From Alistipes sp. (GTDB lineage: Bacteria > Bacteroidota > Bacteroidia > Bacteroidales > Rikenellaceae): a DNA stretch of 64,000 nucleotides. Below the pieces are notes generated by a model. It did not search any database. It was not told the origin of the DNA and saw nothing but the letters and a program-made list of their open reading frames with translations. Shown one piece after another: positions 53,690 through 60,634 of the stretch (the stretch's first letter is position 1; every line of letters starts with the position of its first letter). The stretch covers positions 104,027 through 168,026 of the forward strand of contig JAFNXN010000005.1 of assembly GCA_017379015.1 (NCBI GenBank), read 5' to 3'. Position numbers and translations under genes: made by a program.

Positions 53690-53989
53690 ATGCTTAAGCC
53701 ACTTAATCCCATACTCCACTCTGAGCTACGCCTCGCCATAATGTCGATACTTATCGCCACGGAGAGCGCAGATTTCGTATATCTACGAACAGAGACAGGT
53801 GCCACAGCGGGCAACCTAAGCGTACAACTCGACAAGTTGCAGCGCGCCGGATATATCGAGATCGAAAAGGGGTTTAACGGCAAACTACCTCGCACAACAT
53901 GCTCGATGAGCGACAAGGGGCGCGAGGCAATGAGAGAGTACATAGACACGCTACAGGAGTATCTGGGAACAGCAATAAAGAGCAGATAG
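53690..53989 (+). CDS. Winged-helix transcription regulator (ArsR/MarR-like, HTH_34 type)
   Basis: The 99-residue protein has the small winged-helix pattern: LHSELRLAIMSILIATESAD, FVYLRTETGATAGNLSVQLD with the recognition helix, and LQRAGYIEIEKGFNGKLPRT with the wing, then SDKGREAMREYIDTLQEYL. It is divergent to the MFS exporter gene and probably regulates it. No effector-binding domain is present beyond the winged helix. Confidence 0.85.
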   Translation: MLKPLNPILHSELRLAIMSILIATESADFVYLRTETGATAGNLSVQLDKLQRAGYIEIEKGFNGKLPRTTCSMSDKGREAMREYIDTLQEYLGTAIKSR

Positions 53990-53997
53990 CGCAAACG

Positions 53998-54086
53998 ATG
54001 GGGATGTCTAATTTCGATTAGCCATCCCCATTTTCGTAGCAATGAGCTTGGTAAAGCAGATGACCCCTTATCACAGCAAAGTCAAT
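53998..54086. repeat. Terminator hairpin joined to a right-half nested-palindrome element
   Basis: The terminator-like stem ATGGGGATGTCTAAT (53998-54012) with ATTAGCCATCCCCAT (54017-54031) and TTTT follows the regulator gene. It continues directly as CGTAGCAATGAGCTTGG and ACCCCTTATCACAGCAAAG, the right half of the family. It looks like an element in which another hairpin replaces the usual inner stem and the left half is missing. Confidence 0.6.
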
Positions 54087-54232
54087 TTGTTGTCAGAAGG
54101 CGTTAGATGTGGTGCCAAGTCGAAATTGAAACGGATGGGGGAATACTTGGGCGTATTTCCCCATTTGTAGCAATGAGCTTGGTGCCGCAGATGACGCCTT
54201 ATCACAACAAATTATCTATCACAACAAATTAT
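54081..54232. repeat. Nested-palindrome element, copy g, with duplicated right tip
   Basis: 54081-54213 is almost identical to copy e (131 of 133 by eye). After it the right tip ATCACAACAAATTATCT is repeated (54201-54217 and 54218-54234), touching the stop codon at 54233. Confidence 0.9.
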
Positions 54233-55702
54233 CTAGTTTACCACATACTTTATCCCCTGCCTAAAATCCCCATCATCAGACTCACTATAACATAGATATA
54301 GTTCGCAGGGGTAGCTTGGCACAACATCTATATCTATGATGCCATCGTCGGCAGCTATAATTTTTCCACAGGGATAATCGACGCGCCCATCCGAAGAGAC
54401 AAGGGCGATGGTCCACGAGTAGCCACTCTTGGAAGAGATGCTAAAATGGTACTCCTCGCCAACATTAAGCCTATAATTCATAGGTATATCGCGGATCTTA
54501 AGGTGGTCCTTACACCCCTTGAATACTACGGGAAGCTCAAGGATAGAGTTCTCACGGATGATAGAGCCTAGCGCGTGGTTGTCTAGACCCATAGATGCCC
54601 ATGTCGAGGCCTTGAGGTTCTTAGTATCACGCACCTTGGGGTGACGCAGCGGACGCTGCTCAGCAAGCCTCGCCCAATCCTCATCAGTAGGCTCAGCAAC
54701 GCCATACTCAAGCAGCGTGGTCCATGACTTCGAGCCTCGCTCGGAGAATGATAGATAGAGCTTGGAGGCATCGCTCACAACATGATCAATGGAGTAGACG
54801 CCACCACCCTCATCGCGCCACTCGCCCAGCTTAGAATAGTAGCGACCATTATCGACAAGGGCAAGATCATACTTTTCGACGCTATCCATCCGAACTACGA
54901 AGCTATAGCTACGACCAACGCTCAGTGATTCGAAGTGAGGTATGGTCCTAAGCTCGAGGTTAGGTGCTATGAGGTCGGCACTACTATGGAAAAACTTTGG
55001 AAGATGGAGCTCACCAGCCAAGGCTAGCTCAAGGTGGGCATGGATATCGAAATTGTAGATGACCAACTCCATGGGGGCATAGGGCAGTCTACGAAACTCG
55101 GCCTCGGTGAGGGGTCGCTCTAAAAACTGATCCTCGGGATTCTCAGGAAGGTGCGAGAAGATCATGAACTCGGGGTCGACATCAAACCATGACCAGACAT
55201 AGTGATTATGGACAAACTGGTTGTGGAAGATAAAACCAGAGCCACGCACAGGGTCGAGCAAGATGTTACGACCATTGTCAAGCGTCACGCACAACCAATA
55301 GTGAAAACCACGCTCATCTATCTCTCCGTCTATATCCTTAGCTTTGCCGTCGATGATACGAACATTATGAATGCCTGCACAGCGAGCCAACTCTAAATAG
55401 AGCCTACAGTAAGCCTCGGGCATACCAACGCGACGCTCAAGACATGTGGCTGCATCGTAGATCCTACCTTGCAGATCTAGGTCTATGCTGTCACATATCC
55501 ACTTGTAGATGGCACGAACACGCTCATAGTCGTTCTCAGAGCGAGCCGTAATCTTCTGCGCTAATGAATGGTAGTCTGGCTTAGGTTGCTGCTGCACAAC
55601 GGCGCAATACTCAGCAGGGGAGGGACAACGACGCGGGTGCGCCCCAGCAACTACTGAAACGAACAACGTGATAAGCAGCAGAACGAGAGTCCTTACATTC
55701 AT
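54233..55702 (-). CDS. Exported transglutaminase-like protein without the catalytic cysteine
   Basis: The start chosen is ATG at 55702 (MNVRTLVLLLITLFVSVVAG), a signal peptide; the frame extends upstream to 55861 but lies partly inside the tRNA gene. The 489-residue protein has a transglutaminase-like core at about residues 58-155: YERVRAIYKWICDSI, then RRVGMPEAYCRLYLELARCAGI where the usual G-x-C-x-G-Y Cys is Pro95, His134 (RGFHYWLCVTLDNG) and Asp150 (ILLDPVRGSG). Without the Cys it is probably not an active transglutaminase or peptidase. The C-terminal part is beta-rich and unrecognised. Confidence 0.8.
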   Translation of the reverse strand: MNVRTLVLLLITLFVSVVAGAHPRRCPSPAEYCAVVQQQPKPDYHSLAQKITARSENDYERVRAIYKWICDSIDLDLQGRIYDAATCLERRVGMPEAYCRLYLELARCAGIHNVRIIDGKAKDIDGEIDERGFHYWLCVTLDNGRNILLDPVRGSGFIFHNQFVHNHYVWSWFDVDPEFMIFSHLPENPEDQFLERPLTEAEFRRLPYAPMELVIYNFDIHAHLELALAGELHLPKFFHSSADLIAPNLELRTIPHFESLSVGRSYSFVVRMDSVEKYDLALVDNGRYYSKLGEWRDEGGGVYSIDHVVSDASKLYLSFSERGSKSWTTLLEYGVAEPTDEDWARLAEQRPLRHPKVRDTKNLKASTWASMGLDNHALGSIIRENSILELPVVFKGCKDHLKIRDIPMNYRLNVGEEYHFSISSKSGYSWTIALVSSDGRVDYPCGKIIAADDGIIDIDVVPSYPCELYLCYSESDDGDFRQGIKYVVN

Positions 55703-55736
55703 AGTAAGTTGGATTGCATGATACAAATTGTGGGGA

Positions 55737-55744
55737 CAAAGATA
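55737..55744 (-). promoter_or_regulatory. -7 box of the transglutaminase-like gene
   Basis: CAAAGATA reads TATCTTTG on the minus strand, 34 bases before the start at 55702. Confidence 0.5.
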
Positions 55745-55775
55745 ATATAATTGGAGGAGAAAGCCTCGAAAGAGA

Positions 55776-55812
55776 TAAAAAAAAGAAGCGGCAATCCTAA
55801 AGATTGCCGCTT
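55776..55812 (-). terminator. Terminator of tRNA-Arg
   Basis: On the minus strand an 11-bp stem AAGCGGCAATC/GATTGCCGCTT (55802-55812 and 55786-55796) is followed by CTTTTTTTT. It begins 3 bases after the tRNA. Confidence 0.85.
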
Positions 55813-55815
55813 GAG

Positions 55816-55889
55816 TGACTCCGCCAGGATTCAAACCTGGAACCGCTTGATCCGTAGTCAAGTACTCTATTCAGTTGAGCTACGGAGCC
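55816..55889 (-). tRNA. tRNA-Arg (anticodon ACG)
   Basis: Reading the minus strand, the gene begins GGCTCCGTAGCTCAACTGAA and folds into a cloverleaf: acceptor GGCTCCG/CGGAGTC with discriminator A, D-arm AGCTCAACTGAATAGAGT, anticodon stem CTTGA/TCAAG with loop CTACGGA (anticodon ACG), and T-arm with GGTTTGAATCC. Length is 74 bases; the CCA end is not encoded. ACG (inosine-modified) reads CGU/CGC/CGA arginine codons. Confidence 0.95.
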
Positions 55890-55910
55890 ATTCCTTTGCT
55901 TTTGCGAGTG

Positions 55911-55942
55911 CAAATGTATAACATATTTTTGATATACGCAAA
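55911..55942 (-). promoter_or_regulatory. Promoter of tRNA-Arg
   Basis: On the minus strand, -33 TTTG at 55939-55942 and -7 TACATTTG at 55911-55918 are separated by 20 bases, a full Bacteroidetes promoter, 22 bases before the tRNA. Confidence 0.65.
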
Positions 55943-55960
55943 TATTTTTGAGAAAAAAAT

Positions 55961-55992
55961 TAAAAAAAATCGGCGAATTTTTTCGCCGATTT
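55961..55992 (-). terminator. Terminator of the coaD-to-tlpA gene series
   Basis: On the minus strand an 11-bp stem AAATCGGCGAA/TTCGCCGATTT (55982-55992 and 55967-55977) is followed by a T-run, 22 bases after the last gene's stop. Confidence 0.8.
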
Positions 55993-56013
55993 CACATGTA
56001 TGCTGATTATCAA

Positions 56014-56520
56014 TTACTTAAGCTCAACACCCAAACTCTCCTGAAGAGCCTGATCAAGATACTCTCCACGAAGATTTATCGCAACAATCGTCCCCTCGGG
56101 GGCAATTAGGAAGTTTGAAGGGATATACTCAACACCATACAATGCGGCAGCCTCCGACTCTTTGCCATCGTAGCCCCACACATTTACCCATGTCATCCCG
56201 TTATCCTCGACAAACTTTTTCCATGCCAACTCGCGACCAGGACCACAGAGCGTAACGCCATAGATCTCAAAGCCCATCTCGGCATACTTCTCGTAAGCCG
56301 CCTTAAGGTATGGGATCTCACTGCGACAAGGACCACACCAAGTAGCCCAAAAGTCGACAAGCACCCACTTGCCCTCGGCGAGTAGCTGAGAGATACTCTG
56401 ATCCTCGTTATTCATATCCTTAAGGGTAAGGTCGATGTAGTTAGCACCGAGCTTAGGACCCTCAGCCATGGCTACATTAAATGCAAAAATGCAGCATAGC
56501 AACGCCAATACTCGTTTCAT
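56014..56520 (-). CDS. TlpA-family thioredoxin, exported
   Basis: The 168-residue protein has a signal peptide (MKRVLALLCCIFAFNVAMA) and a thioredoxin fold with the redox motif WCGPC in VDFWATWCGPCRSEIPYL, near residue 60. TlpA-like proteins reduce disulfides outside the inner membrane, for example in cytochrome maturation. It is 8 bases after a paralogous longer gene; the two probably arose by duplication (same FWATWCGPCR and YGVT-type strands). Confidence 0.92.
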   Translation of the reverse strand: MKRVLALLCCIFAFNVAMAEGPKLGANYIDLTLKDMNNEDQSISQLLAEGKWVLVDFWATWCGPCRSEIPYLKAAYEKYAEMGFEIYGVTLCGPGRELAWKKFVEDNGMTWVNVWGYDGKESEAAALYGVEYIPSNFLIAPEGTIVAINLRGEYLDQALQESLGVELK

Positions 56521-56528
56521 AAGGATAC

Positions 56529-57572
56529 CTATTTAATATATTCAGAGAGTATGCGGTCTACATCCTCGCCACGGAGGTTCTTAGCCACGAGCTTGCCCTC
56601 GGGCGAGTAGAGGAAGTTTGCAGGGATTGAGTTAACATTATACTCCGAGCCAGCCTCCCAGCTACCATCAGCACCAGTACCCCAAACGTTGATCCAGGTC
56701 ATGCCGTTCTCCTCGGTGAACTCAATCCACTTCTGCTCGTCGCCAACACGGTCAAAGGTAACGCCGTAGATCTCAAGACCCAGAGGTGCAAACTTCTCGT
56801 AAGCAGCAACAAGATGTGGGATCTCGCCACGGCAAGGACCACACCATGTAGCCCAGAAGTCAACCAACACCCACTTACCACTCTTAGTAATATCAGACAA
56901 GGTAACCTCCTCGCCACTCTGATTCTTCAACTTTAGGTCGATAAGAGGTGTGCCAATCTGAGTATTCTTAATGGCGCGATAGTCGCTCAAGTACTCATAC
57001 TTCTTGTCGATAAGCTCGAAGAGCTCCGTAGCACGTGCCTCGTCGCCACCAAACTGCTTGAATGTAACGAGCATCTTTACAGATGTAGGATTCTGCACAT
57101 TGGCAACAATGCAGTCGTCGATAGTCTGAATAAGGGTATTGAAGATCTCCTCGCCCTCAGCCTCAGTCTCAGCCGAATAGAGTGAGTTTACCAAGAGGCT
57201 GATCTTCTCGTTGAACTCACGCAAAATCTCATTGTAGCGCGAGCCCTCAACGCTAATTCTCTTCTGCTCGTCATCGAACGAGATGTTCACATCGTTAGAG
57301 TCGGTACACACCTCAGCAAAGGGGCGACCATTGATGTAGATAGTGTAGAACTGCTCGTTCTCAACCTCTGTAGCAAGCGTAAAGCATCGCTCAGCATCGA
57401 GCGTTGTGGTGGCAATATTCTCCTTGCTACCGCTAAGGCGGAGTGCTACCTCGTCACCCTCAGATACCTTTTCAAGGTTAGTAAGCATGCCGTTGAACGA
57501 CATAGGCGTCTTCTTCTCCACACAGGCAACCATTAGCGCCATGATAGAGATCAAATAAAGAATCTTTTTCAT
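56529..57572 (-). CDS. TlpA-family thioredoxin lipoprotein with N-terminal DUF4369-like domain
   Basis: The start chosen is ATG at 57572 (MKKILYLISIMALMVAC), a lipoprotein signal; an ATG four codons earlier (57584) is possible. The 347-residue protein has an N-terminal beta-rich domain of the DUF4369 type (about 25-115), a helical linker and a C-terminal thioredoxin domain with VDFWATWCGPCRGEIPHL near 240. Such proteins are common reductases in Bacteroidetes. It lies 18 bases after ruvC. Confidence 0.9.
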   Translation of the reverse strand: MKKILYLISIMALMVACVEKKTPMSFNGMLTNLEKVSEGDEVALRLSGSKENIATTTLDAERCFTLATEVENEQFYTIYINGRPFAEVCTDSNDVNISFDDEQKRISVEGSRYNEILREFNEKISLLVNSLYSAETEAEGEEIFNTLIQTIDDCIVANVQNPTSVKMLVTFKQFGGDEARATELFELIDKKYEYLSDYRAIKNTQIGTPLIDLKLKNQSGEEVTLSDITKSGKWVLVDFWATWCGPCRGEIPHLVAAYEKFAPLGLEIYGVTFDRVGDEQKWIEFTEENGMTWINVWGTGADGSWEAGSEYNVNSIPANFLYSPEGKLVAKNLRGEDVDRILSEYIK

Positions 57573-57590
57573 ATTAAATATCATTAGTTG

Positions 57591-58202
57591 TTATCGTTTA
57601 ATTCGTTGAGGGTTCGACTTGGCGAACGACTCCCACGAGAGGCTACCCTTGCGCGACTTGCTATCGCCACCTAAGCCCTTACGCTTCTCGCCCGAGGTTA
57701 CCTGCGTGAGGACGTTGGACGAGGTGAACCAGTGACACAGTGCCACCGCCATACCATCCGTGGCATCGAGCTTGCGCGGAGTGTAGTCCGTGCCGAGTAT
57801 CGAGTTGATCATCGTTGCCACCTGCTCCTTAGATGCCTGACCACGACCAGTTATTGCCTGCTTGATGCGCGAGGGGGCATACTCGGCAATAGGCGTAGAG
57901 CTATCTACATTAAGCACCGCAGCAATAGCGACACCCTGAGCACGCCCTAGCTTAAGCATCGACTGCACATTCTCGCCAAAGAATGGCGACTCAAACGCCA
58001 CCTCCTGAGGGTGATAACCCTCCATAAGGCTACTCACACGCTCGAAGATATAGTGCAGCTTCTGGTTTGAATCCTTAATCTTGTGCATATCGATCTCGCC
58101 TAGGACCACCGCCTGAGGCTTTCCAGCAACGATGTCGATGATGCCATAGCCCATGTAGTTGGTACCAGGATCGATACCCATTATGCGCAGAGAATCGACC
58201 AC
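57591..58202 (-). CDS. ruvC: Crossover junction endodeoxyribonuclease RuvC
   Basis: RuvC resolves Holliday junctions. The start chosen is GTG at 58202 (VDSLRIMGIDPGTNYMGYG), which puts the usual 8 residues before GIDPG and 1 base after the lpxD stop; an ATG at 58226 would overlap lpxD by 23 bases. Catalytic acids are visible: Asp in MGIDPGT, Glu in VAFESPFFG, and the Asp pair in LDATDGMAVALCH. The C-terminal ~40 basic residues are longer than in E. coli, as in other Bacteroidetes. No ruvA or ruvB is adjacent. Confidence 0.93.
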   Translation of the reverse strand: MVDSLRIMGIDPGTNYMGYGIIDIVAGKPQAVVLGEIDMHKIKDSNQKLHYIFERVSSLMEGYHPQEVAFESPFFGENVQSMLKLGRAQGVAIAAVLNVDSSTPIAEYAPSRIKQAITGRGQASKEQVATMINSILGTDYTPRKLDATDGMAVALCHWFTSSNVLTQVTSGEKRKGLGGDSKSRKGSLSWESFAKSNPQRIKR

Positions 58203-58203
58203 C

Positions 58204-59238
58204 CTACTCCTCCTCAACTTTTGCAAGGCGTTTCTCTATCTCGCGTAGCTTTGTCGCCATGTCGGGGAGCTGACGGAAGATAGCGAACGATCGGTGATAC
58301 TGCATGCCTGGAAGGGCTGGATAACCAAAGCGTATCTCATCATCAGCAACAGCCTTGTCGATGCCCGACTTCGAGCCAATCTTCACACGGTTGCCAATGG
58401 TGACATGGTCGGCAACACCCACCTGACCCGCCACGAAGCAGTTGCTACCCACCTTTGAAGTGCCAGCGATACCCACTTGAGCCGACATCACGGTATTCGA
58501 GCCGATCTCTACGTTATGACCTATCTGGATAAGATTGTCGAGCTTAACACCCGAGTGAATGGTTGTCGAGTCGGTCTTTGCGCGATCAACGCAGGTGTTA
58601 GCACCAATCTCAACATTATCCTCGATGATAACATTTCCCAGCTGCGGGATCTTGGCAAACGACCCATCCTCGCGAGGTGCGAAGCCAAAGCCATCTGCGC
58701 CAATAACTGCCCCAGAGTGCAATATGCAGTTCTTACCTACCACACACCCCTCATAAATCTTGACACCAGCATAAATCTTAGTGCCCTCGCCAATGGTTAC
58801 ATTATCGCCAATGTAGCACTGCGGATAAATCTGCACATTATCGCCAAGCTTAACACCACGCTCCACAACGGCAAAGTCGCCCACGTAGCAACCCTCGCCA
58901 AGAGTAGCCTCCTCGCTAATCGAGGCGAGCTTTGAGATGCCCTTCTTGCGTGGGCGCGAAGCGTTGTACATCTCCAGGAGATTAAGCACGCACTCGCCAA
59001 CATTAGCCACCTTGATAAGCGTGGCTGTGCACGCCTCCTTTGGCTCGAAGTTCTTGTCAACAAGCACAATGGTTGCATTTGTTGTGTAGAGGTACTGCTC
59101 GTATTTGGGATTAGTAAGATATGCCAATGATCCAGGCTTGCCACCATCAATAGACGATACTGTCGAGACTGTAGCACCCTTATCACCCACAATCTCACCG
59201 CCTAAAAGCGAGGCTATCATCTCTGCTGTAAACTGCAT
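58204..59238 (-). CDS. lpxD: UDP-3-O-acylglucosamine N-acyltransferase LpxD
   Basis: LpxD adds the second 3-hydroxyacyl chain in lipid A synthesis. The 344-residue protein has an N-terminal uridine-binding domain (about 1-100, VSSIDGGKPGSLAYLTNPKY) and a hexapeptide-repeat beta helix (IGDNVTIGEGTKIYAGVKI) with the expected catalytic His near 248 in LDNLIQIGHNVEIGSN. It ends in a helix (KLREIEKRLAKVEEE). It is separated from the lpxC-fabZ/lpxA pair in this genome. Confidence 0.96.
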   Translation of the reverse strand: MQFTAEMIASLLGGEIVGDKGATVSTVSSIDGGKPGSLAYLTNPKYEQYLYTTNATIVLVDKNFEPKEACTATLIKVANVGECVLNLLEMYNASRPRKKGISKLASISEEATLGEGCYVGDFAVVERGVKLGDNVQIYPQCYIGDNVTIGEGTKIYAGVKIYEGCVVGKNCILHSGAVIGADGFGFAPREDGSFAKIPQLGNVIIEDNVEIGANTCVDRAKTDSTTIHSGVKLDNLIQIGHNVEIGSNTVMSAQVGIAGTSKVGSNCFVAGQVGVADHVTIGNRVKIGSKSGIDKAVADDEIRFGYPALPGMQYHRSFAIFRQLPDMATKLREIEKRLAKVEEE

Positions 59239-59257
59239 AATATTCTATGTTAGTATG

Positions 59258-59737
59258 TTACTCTATAAACTCTTCAAGCGATATACCCTCCGGAAGCAGC
59301 TCTGAGGTGTCGTGACCAAACGCTCGCAACTCACGCACCAGCGACGATGAGATGTGCTCAACATCGCGCGGAGCGAAGAGCAACACTGTGCTTAGCTCAG
59401 GAAATATCTCACGATTTGCCCTCTCCATGGTCCTCTCGAAATCGAAGTCGATGGTGTTGCGCGCACTGCGAATTATCGTTGTCGCCCCAACACGTCGCGC
59501 CTCATCGCCCGTAAGCGAGGTGTAGAGCGTAACCTCAACACGCTCCTCGCCCAAGAAGAGTCGCTCGATAAGCTGCTTGCGACGCTCGACACTGAGCAAT
59601 CCTCGCTTCTGAGGGTTGTGACCGATGGCAACAACAACCCTATCGAAGAGATTAAGAGCCTCGTCAACAATCGCCTTATGCCCCTTGGTGAAGGGATCGA
59701 ACGAACCTGGGAATATAGCTACTCGCTGCCTATCCAT
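59258..59737 (-). CDS. coaD: Phosphopantetheine adenylyltransferase CoaD
   Basis: CoaD makes dephospho-CoA from ATP and phosphopantetheine, the penultimate step of coenzyme A synthesis. The 159-residue protein has FPGSFDPFTKGHKAIVDEA with the KGH motif, GHNPQKRGLLSVERRKQLIE, and the C-terminal VEHISSSLVRELRAFG. Length matches the family. First gene of the coaD-lpxD-ruvC-tlpA-tlpA series; a TATCTTTG box lies at 59759-59766 on the minus strand. Confidence 0.96.
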   Translation of the reverse strand: MDRQRVAIFPGSFDPFTKGHKAIVDEALNLFDRVVVAIGHNPQKRGLLSVERRKQLIERLFLGEERVEVTLYTSLTGDEARRVGATTIIRSARNTIDFDFERTMERANREIFPELSTVLLFAPRDVEHISSSLVRELRAFGHDTSELLPEGISLEEFIE

Positions 59738-59758
59738 ATCATAAAGTATATATCTTCA

Positions 59759-59766
59759 CAAAGATA
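59759..59766 (-). promoter_or_regulatory. -7 box of the coaD series
   Basis: CAAAGATA reads TATCTTTG on the minus strand, 21 bases before coaD. Confidence 0.5.
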
Positions 59767-59820
59767 GATAAAAAAACTTGAAAACTAAACATTATATCAC
59801 AAAAGAGTTGGTTTGCAGCC

Positions 59821-60426
59821 CTATTTTTTCATTTTCGCGCGACGTGCAGCACGTCTACTCTCCCTTTTGAGATCACGCAACTCGACATACTCCGTAAATA
59901 TCACCTCCGTATTGGGATTTGACGACCAGACATCTTGGCGTATCGCCTTAGTTCCAAAGCTAAAGCAGAGAAACTTGTGCGGCACGCGATGAACAACCTG
60001 ATAGAGCGTATCGCGCTGCGAGAGCTCAAGGTGCAACGAGTCCAGCTCAACATAGCCCGAGAGCGATACATGATCCTCGTAATGGTCGAACGAACCGGCA
60101 CTATCAAGTGGCACAACAACATCGAGTGCGGTGTGCGTCACACTCTTAGCATAGCTCTCAGCACGGCGCAGGCGCACGCCAAGCGAACGTATCTTACGAG
60201 CATCCTCCTCGCGTAGGCGTCGTAGTTCATCAACCCTAAGCTCAAGTAGCTCGACAGTCGCCACAGCCCGACCATGGCGACTCTTATAGTTCTCTACATC
60301 AACGAGCAGTGCATGCTGATTACCTCTCAGACGATCGCACTCCCTAGTTAGCCGCGCAAACAACAGACCTAGAACGACACACACAATAACCAAAAGAGAT
60401 GTGGTAAAAAATAAAAATCTATTCAT
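59821..60426 (-). CDS. Unknown membrane-anchored coiled-coil protein
   Basis: The start chosen is ATG at 60426 (MNRFLFFTTSLLVIVCVVLG), giving a single N-terminal membrane helix; an in-frame ATG at 60516 lacks this layout. The 201-residue protein then has a coiled coil (about 25-95, VELLELRVDELRRLREEDAR) and a beta-like domain (VSLSGYVELDSLHLEL), ending in a basic tail (RRAARRAKMKK). The layout resembles phage inner-membrane spanins and related unknown Bacteroidetes proteins, but no phage lysis genes are adjacent. Function unknown. Confidence 0.7.
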   Translation of the reverse strand: MNRFLFFTTSLLVIVCVVLGLLFARLTRECDRLRGNQHALLVDVENYKSRHGRAVATVELLELRVDELRRLREEDARKIRSLGVRLRRAESYAKSVTHTALDVVVPLDSAGSFDHYEDHVSLSGYVELDSLHLELSQRDTLYQVVHRVPHKFLCFSFGTKAIRQDVWSSNPNTEVIFTEYVELRDLKRESRRAARRAKMKK

Positions 60427-60565
60427 AGCAAAATAATTTAGAGTTACACTGCAAGATAGCACCTCACGAAGCAGCAATTTTCTAATTATCGTATAAAGAA
60501 CCCGCAAAGTTGACACGCGAGGCTAATAAATTTCAAAAATTAGGTAGTAGTTCTTAAAAAATGTT

Positions 60566-60573
60566 TATCTTTG
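60566..60573 (+). promoter_or_regulatory. -7 box of aspA
   Basis: TATCTTTG matches TAnnTTTG, 61 bases before the aspA ATG. Confidence 0.55.
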
Positions 60574-60634
60574 CATAATGTATAGACTCTAAGATTGAAA
60601 TCTTTAATAAACTTTAAAACATAAACTTCCAACT

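Noticed and set aside
55703-55861. Longer N-terminus for the transglutaminase-like protein
   Set aside because: It runs into the tRNA-Arg gene and its terminator; the signal peptide starts at 55702.
59821-60426. Phage spanin
   Set aside because: Only the helix plus coiled-coil layout agrees; no lysin, holin or other phage gene is adjacent.
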